Shown piece by piece: positions 6,084 to 7,332 of a stretch of DNA of 7,332 nucleotides. Numbering within the stretch: position 1 is the stretch's first letter; each line of letters opens with the position of its first letter. The DNA comes from Chloroflexi bacterium UBA2235 (GTDB taxonomy: Bacteria; Chloroflexota; UBA11872; UBA12225), in the NCBI GenBank assembly GCA_002347925.1, contig DDYL01000174.1:1-7332 (forward strand). Reading direction: 5' to 3'. The position numbers and the translations under genes are program-made. Below the pieces are notes generated by a model, which saw only the letters and a list, made by a program, of their open reading frames with translations, was not told the origin of the DNA and did no database searches.

Positions 6084-6171
6084 GGTCCCCACTTGCGGAC
6101 CCGGCGCGATTTGATTGGTCCTCCGAAAATTGAAGAGACCATTCATGACCATCCTGCCTCCCGAAACCGGG

Positions 6172-7332
6172 CTACTTGTAACTCCGCTGGGACGGGTGAA
6201 CGTTCTCGAAATCCAGTTTCTCGCGGTGCAGCACTGGTGCGGTCCCAACGCCAGTGAACTCCCACGCAGCGACATGGGCAAAGTTCTCGTCGTCGCGGAG
6301 AGCCTCACCCTCAGGCGTCTGGCTCTCTTCACGGAAGTGTCCACCACATGATTCGGCTCGTTCGAGTGCGTCAAGGGCCATCACTTCGGCGAACTCAAGG
6401 TAGTCTGCCACCCGACCGGCGTACTCGAGGCTCTGGTTCATGTAGTCGTTGGACCCGGGAACGGAGACATCACGCCAGAACTCATCCCGGAGGGCAGGAA
6501 TTTCCGACAAAACCTTCTTGAGACCGACTTCGTTCCGCGCCATTCCGACGTAGTCCCACATCAGGTGCCCAAGGCGCCGATGGAACTCTCGGGGCGTCGT
6601 CTTGCCCTTGACACCAAGTAGATGCTTCAAATTGTCATCAACCCGCGTTGCGGCTTCATTGAATGCCGGATGATTGACCGGGGCATCCGTGAAGCGTGTA
6701 GAGGCGATGTAATCCGGAACGGTATAGGGAGCGACGAAATACCCGTCCGCAAGGCCCTGCATGAGCGCCGATGCCCCCAGTCGGTTTGCACCGTGGTCAG
6801 AGAAGTTTGCCTCTCCAAGAACGAACAGCCCTGGGACGCTGCTCTGCAGTTGGTAGTCAACCCACAAGCCACCCATGGTGTAATGAACCGCGGGATAGAT
6901 ACGCATGGGTTGGGCGTACGGATCCTCACCGGTGATGCGGTTGTACATCTCGAACAGGTTTCCGTAGCGGGCCTCGATAACGTCCCGTCCGAGGCGGGTG
7001 ATGTCGTCACGGAAATCGAGATACACCGAAAGGCCCGAGTCGCCCACCCCTCGGCCGTCGTCGCAAACTTCCTTGGCGTTCCTTGACGCGACGTCTCGTG
7101 GCACCAGGTTGCCGAAGCTCGGATACTTGCGCTCCAAGTAGTAGTCGCGCTCGGCTTCAGGAATGGCGTTGGGTGGCCGGCGGTCTCCCTTGTTCTTGGG
7201 CACCCATATGCGTCCGTTGTTCCGCAGGCTCTCACTCATCAACGTGAGCTTGCTTTGATGATCGCCCGACACGGGGATACACGTGGGGTGAATTTGGGTG
7301 TAGCACGGGTTCGCCATGAAGGCTCCGCGCTT
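6172..7332 (-). CDS. sdhA: Succinate dehydrogenase / fumarate reductase flavoprotein subunit, N-terminus cut by window edge
   Basis: This is the catalytic subunit of complex II, which oxidises succinate to fumarate on covalently bound FAD on the cytoplasmic side of the membrane. The 386 visible residues are the C-terminal part of a protein that is usually about 640 long; the FAD-binding N-terminus and flavinylated His lie beyond the right edge. Seen, in fragment numbering: ANPCYTQIHPTCIP (7-20), MSESLRN (32-38), LVPRDVASR (76-84) with the arginine of the proton pathway, VHYTMGG (149-155) with substrate-binding His150, and GANRLGASALMQGL (181-194) with Arg184. A helical C-terminal domain containing FHRRLGHLMWDYVGM and ERAESCGGHFREE follows. 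The HPTCIP wording and long C-terminal domain mark the non-classical group (Bacteroidetes, Geobacter, mycobacterial Sdh1). The frame is open to the edge, so Met at 7317 is internal, not a start. The membrane subunit sdhC is expected to the right. Confidence 0.97.
   Translation of the reverse strand, partial: KRGAFMANPCYTQIHPTCIPVSGDHQSKLTLMSESLRNNGRIWVPKNKGDRRPPNAIPEAERDYYLERKYPSFGNLVPRDVASRNAKEVCDDGRGVGDSGLSVYLDFRDDITRLGRDVIEARYGNLFEMYNRITGEDPYAQPMRIYPAVHYTMGGLWVDYQLQSSVPGLFVLGEANFSDHGANRLGASALMQGLADGYFVAPYTVPDYIASTRFTDAPVNHPAFNEAATRVDDNLKHLLGVKGKTTPREFHRRLGHLMWDYVGMARNEVGLKKVLSEIPALRDEFWRDVSVPGSNDYMNQSLEYAGRVADYLEFAEVMALDALERAESCGGHFREESQTPEGEALRDDENFAHVAAWEFTGVGTAPVLHREKLDFENVHPSQRSYK

Noticed and set aside
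6084..6102. GGTCC/GGACC inverted repeat in the sdhA-sdhB gap
   Set aside because: Five-base arms with an eight-base loop and no T-run; too weak to call an attenuator.
5940..6374. Minus-strand ORF of 144 codons overlapping the sdhA end and sdhB start in another frame
   Set aside because: Most of it is a shadow of sdhA and sdhB. Only the part from ATG 6152 has a ribosome site, and that is reported as a finding on the junction rather than as a gene.

Overview
The window is ordinary chromosomal core sequence from a moderately GC-rich bacterium. It contains six substantial protein genes, one unrecognised protein, one probable small membrane protein and one tRNA. I infer an actinomycete-like organism, possibly of the Acidimicrobiia type. 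The grounds are the G/C-ending codons, an AcuC-type deacetylase, a tRNA without an encoded CCA end, and two starts that look leaderless (a TAnnnT box just before the start codon, no Shine-Dalgarno). A Chloroflexota-like host is not excluded, because the malate dehydrogenase is of the LDH-like kind rather than the type common in Streptomyces and Mycobacterium. There are no mobile elements, CRISPR arrays or phage genes, and I see no sign of recent transfer.

Layout, left to right. The left edge cuts an ABC-2-type exporter ATPase on the minus strand (1-872). It diverges from a plus-strand opine-dehydrogenase-family oxidoreductase (1039-2124), with a 166-base spacer that holds a strong hairpin beside the ATPase start. 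A short single-pass membrane protein ORF (2154-2363) follows on the plus strand. It converges on a minus-strand pair: an unrecognised 143-residue protein (3543-3974) followed by an AcuC/class I-like deacetylase (2386-3495). Upstream of that pair is tRNA-Arg(TCT) (4084-4156, minus), and then malate dehydrogenase (4225-5160, minus). The right side holds sdhB (5267-6070, minus) and the C-terminal part of sdhA (6172 to the right edge, minus). A clear intrinsic terminator separates sdhB from mdh.

How the genes fit together. SdhA and SdhB are the flavoprotein and iron-sulfur subunits of succinate dehydrogenase / fumarate reductase. Mdh catalyses a later step of the same TCA-cycle arm (malate to oxaloacetate), so the right half is a TCA block. 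The sdh and mdh units are separately terminated and so probably separately promoted. In other bacteria AcuC regulates acetyl-CoA synthetase by lysine deacetylation, which would link it to the same central carbon flow; that link is inference. The ABC ATPase and the opine-dehydrogenase homologue show no evident connection to this block.

I did not find a convincing undescribed system. The points most worth checking are the unknown partner gene of acuC, the long sdhA-sdhB junction with competing start sites, the hairpin that covers the ABC gene's initiation region, and the putative leaderless small membrane protein.
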